From Flagellimonas yonaguniensis (GTDB taxonomy: Bacteria > Bacteroidota > Bacteroidia > Flavobacteriales > Flavobacteriaceae), in the NCBI RefSeq assembly GCF_029193885.1, contig NZ_JARFVB010000002.1, forward strand, positions 360,808 through 424,807: DNA of 64,000 nucleotides, read 5' to 3'. The notes under the pieces are model-generated. The model made no database searches. It saw only the letters and a program-made list of their open reading frames with translations, and was not told the DNA's origin. The translations under genes and the position numbers were made by a program. Shown piece after piece: positions 63,101 to 64,000 of this stretch (position 1 is its first letter; every line of letters begins with the position of its first letter).

Positions 63101-63977
63101 CAATATGCCTTTTGAGACCAGAGATCAGCAAAACTTAAAACGCATATATGAAAGTCCGTCATTACTGCTTTTGGAACAGCTTGTACGAGTAAATTCAATA
63201 GGCAAAGCGTACATCATCGAAAAATTTAGACATAAGAATTTAATATTTCAGTTTGTGCGCAACACTGAAGGTGAATTAATCAAGCTTAAAGTTAGTGGTA
63301 GCATTCACAAGTACTGGAATAATGGTTTGCATAACGCCAATCAATTCACCTTTGAGGATTTTAATGAAGCGGTCAGAATGTTGGAAAATCAATTTGAGCT
63401 TGATTTAGATAAGATGTTCTTGCAACCTCCTGAATATGGAGTAAACCTGATTAACACGCCAGAAATTTTTGACGGTATCTATTTATCAAATCAAGATTTA
63501 ATATCCAATACAATGTGCATAAACAGGTCAATGTATTCAAATCAATTATCCCATGTTAGAAGTTCCAAAATAGCTGGATCAAGAGATGGCGATTTTAAAT
63601 CAAAATTTTATTGTAAGACAACCGAACAGGCTCTATTTGTTGACAATCATGAGGTATTCAGGTCAGAAATAGTATATCGTAGAAACAGGAGCTATTATAA
63701 TAAGGGAATCAAAACACTAAAAGATCTAATAGCTATAAACAACCATAAATTCTTTATCCGCAAACACTTGGATCAAATAAGCCAAATGGTTATTTATGAT
63801 CCAACCATTTACCTCAACAAAAGACACAGGGAGTACAATAAAACGTTGAAATATAGTAATCCCTTATATTGGGTGGAAACGCCGGACATAGTATACCACC
63901 CTCGCCGGGTTAAAGTGACCATAGCTGGCCGGACGAAAGTGACCCACCCCCGCCGGGCCAAAGTGACCCACCTTTAG
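63093..63977 (+). pseudogene. Replication-initiator-like protein (gene II/X type), 3' end replaced by IS-end repeats
   Basis: The frame from ATG 63093 (an ATG at 63105 is also possible) gives 294 residues. The native part (1 to about 262) has LIKLKVSGSIHKYWNNGLHN followed by a Phe-rich segment, and VFRSEIVYRRNRSYYNKGIK-TLKDLI near residue 200, which recalls filamentous-phage/plasmid gene II/X-type rolling-circle initiators. I recognise this pattern from similar Bacteroidota element proteins but cannot prove it. From about residue 264 the frame translates into the 24-bp repeats at 63881 (HPRRVKVTIAGRTKVTHPRR), so the natural C terminus has probably been lost to an insertion. Confidence 0.45.
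63881..63974. repeat. 24-bp tandem repeats, probable insertion-sequence end
   Basis: GCCGGGTTAAAGTGACC (63904), GCCGGACGAAAGTGACC (63928) and GCCGGGCCAAAGTGACC (63952) recur at exactly 24-base spacing, with a degenerate copy GCCGGACATAGTATACC at 63881. Regularly spaced terminal repeats of this sort resemble the ends of IS21-family elements (IstA/IstB). No transposase gene is visible before the window ends at 64000, so if this is an IS its body continues to the right. Confidence 0.5.
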
Positions 63978-64000
63978 ATTAGATCTATCTGTAAAAAGTC

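Noticed and set aside
63881..63974. Short regularly spaced repeats that might suggest a CRISPR array.
   Set aside because: The repeats abut with only about 7 bases between 17-base cores at 24-base period; there are no spacers of 30 or so bases and no cas genes. An IS end fits better.

Overview
The window looks like chromosomal DNA of a Flavobacteriaceae bacterium (Bacteroidota). The evidence is the gene families (GLPGLI, DUF6089, DUF6090, DUF5686 and CarboxypepD-regulatory outer-membrane proteins, tandem OmpH proteins next to BamA), the -7 promoter consensus TAnnTTTG seen repeatedly (often with an upstream TTG), weak or absent Shine-Dalgarno sequences, and an HPPK-deoxynucleoside kinase fusion. 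Positions 1 to about 60060 are a dense housekeeping core. From there to 64000 the DNA is AT-rich, gene-poor and mobile in character.

Region 1 (1-6127) is methionine/SAM metabolism. It holds a MetX-aspartokinase-homoserine dehydrogenase fusion behind a SAM-I (S-box) riboswitch, a CocE-type secreted hydrolase, and metK behind a leader that resembles a SAM-II pseudoknot. Region 2 (6149-19613) has an outer-membrane barrel/GLPGLI pair, a deoxynucleoside kinase, a beta-lactamase-fold hydrolase, a TonB protein, membrane and soluble pyrophosphatases side by side, a DUF5686 protein and the pyruvate dehydrogenase E1 beta subunit. Region 3 (19655-29903) has etfBA, a bifunctional nuclease, a nucleoside transporter, thyA, folA, murI and small genes interspersed with REP-like palindromes.

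Region 4 (29938-38752) is envelope biogenesis: CBS protein, nadK, DUF6089, uppS, bamA and two OmpH/Skp-like genes run in one direction, with pdxJ and an esterase divergent. Region 5 (38768-49728) contains a GDSL-type lipoprotein, tig, clpP, clpX, a GH3-family protein, a DUF2797 protein, a YfcC-type carrier and a DUF6090 protein. Region 6 (49730-60056) contains an AsmA-like protein, a queuosine-precursor-type transporter, sppA, the HPPK-dNK fusion, a TrmH-family methyltransferase, mutS and two tRNA genes (Gly-GCC, Leu-TAA).

Region 7 (60057-64000) starts right after tRNA-Leu. It carries an unrecognised two-helix membrane protein, a decayed fragment with a P63C-like DEATGYQ motif, a small unknown protein, and a tight trio of an excisionase-type HTH protein, an unknown protein and a replication-initiator-like protein. 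The last reading frame runs directly into 24-bp tandem repeats that look like an insertion-sequence end. This is probably a degraded integrated element; no integrase is visible.

The main regulatory observations are two different SAM-responsive leader types within 4 kb, a shared ATTATGCATGCATAAT palindrome in front of etfBA and the GDSL lipoprotein gene (possible fatty-acid regulon), and a LacI-type palindrome at 44985.
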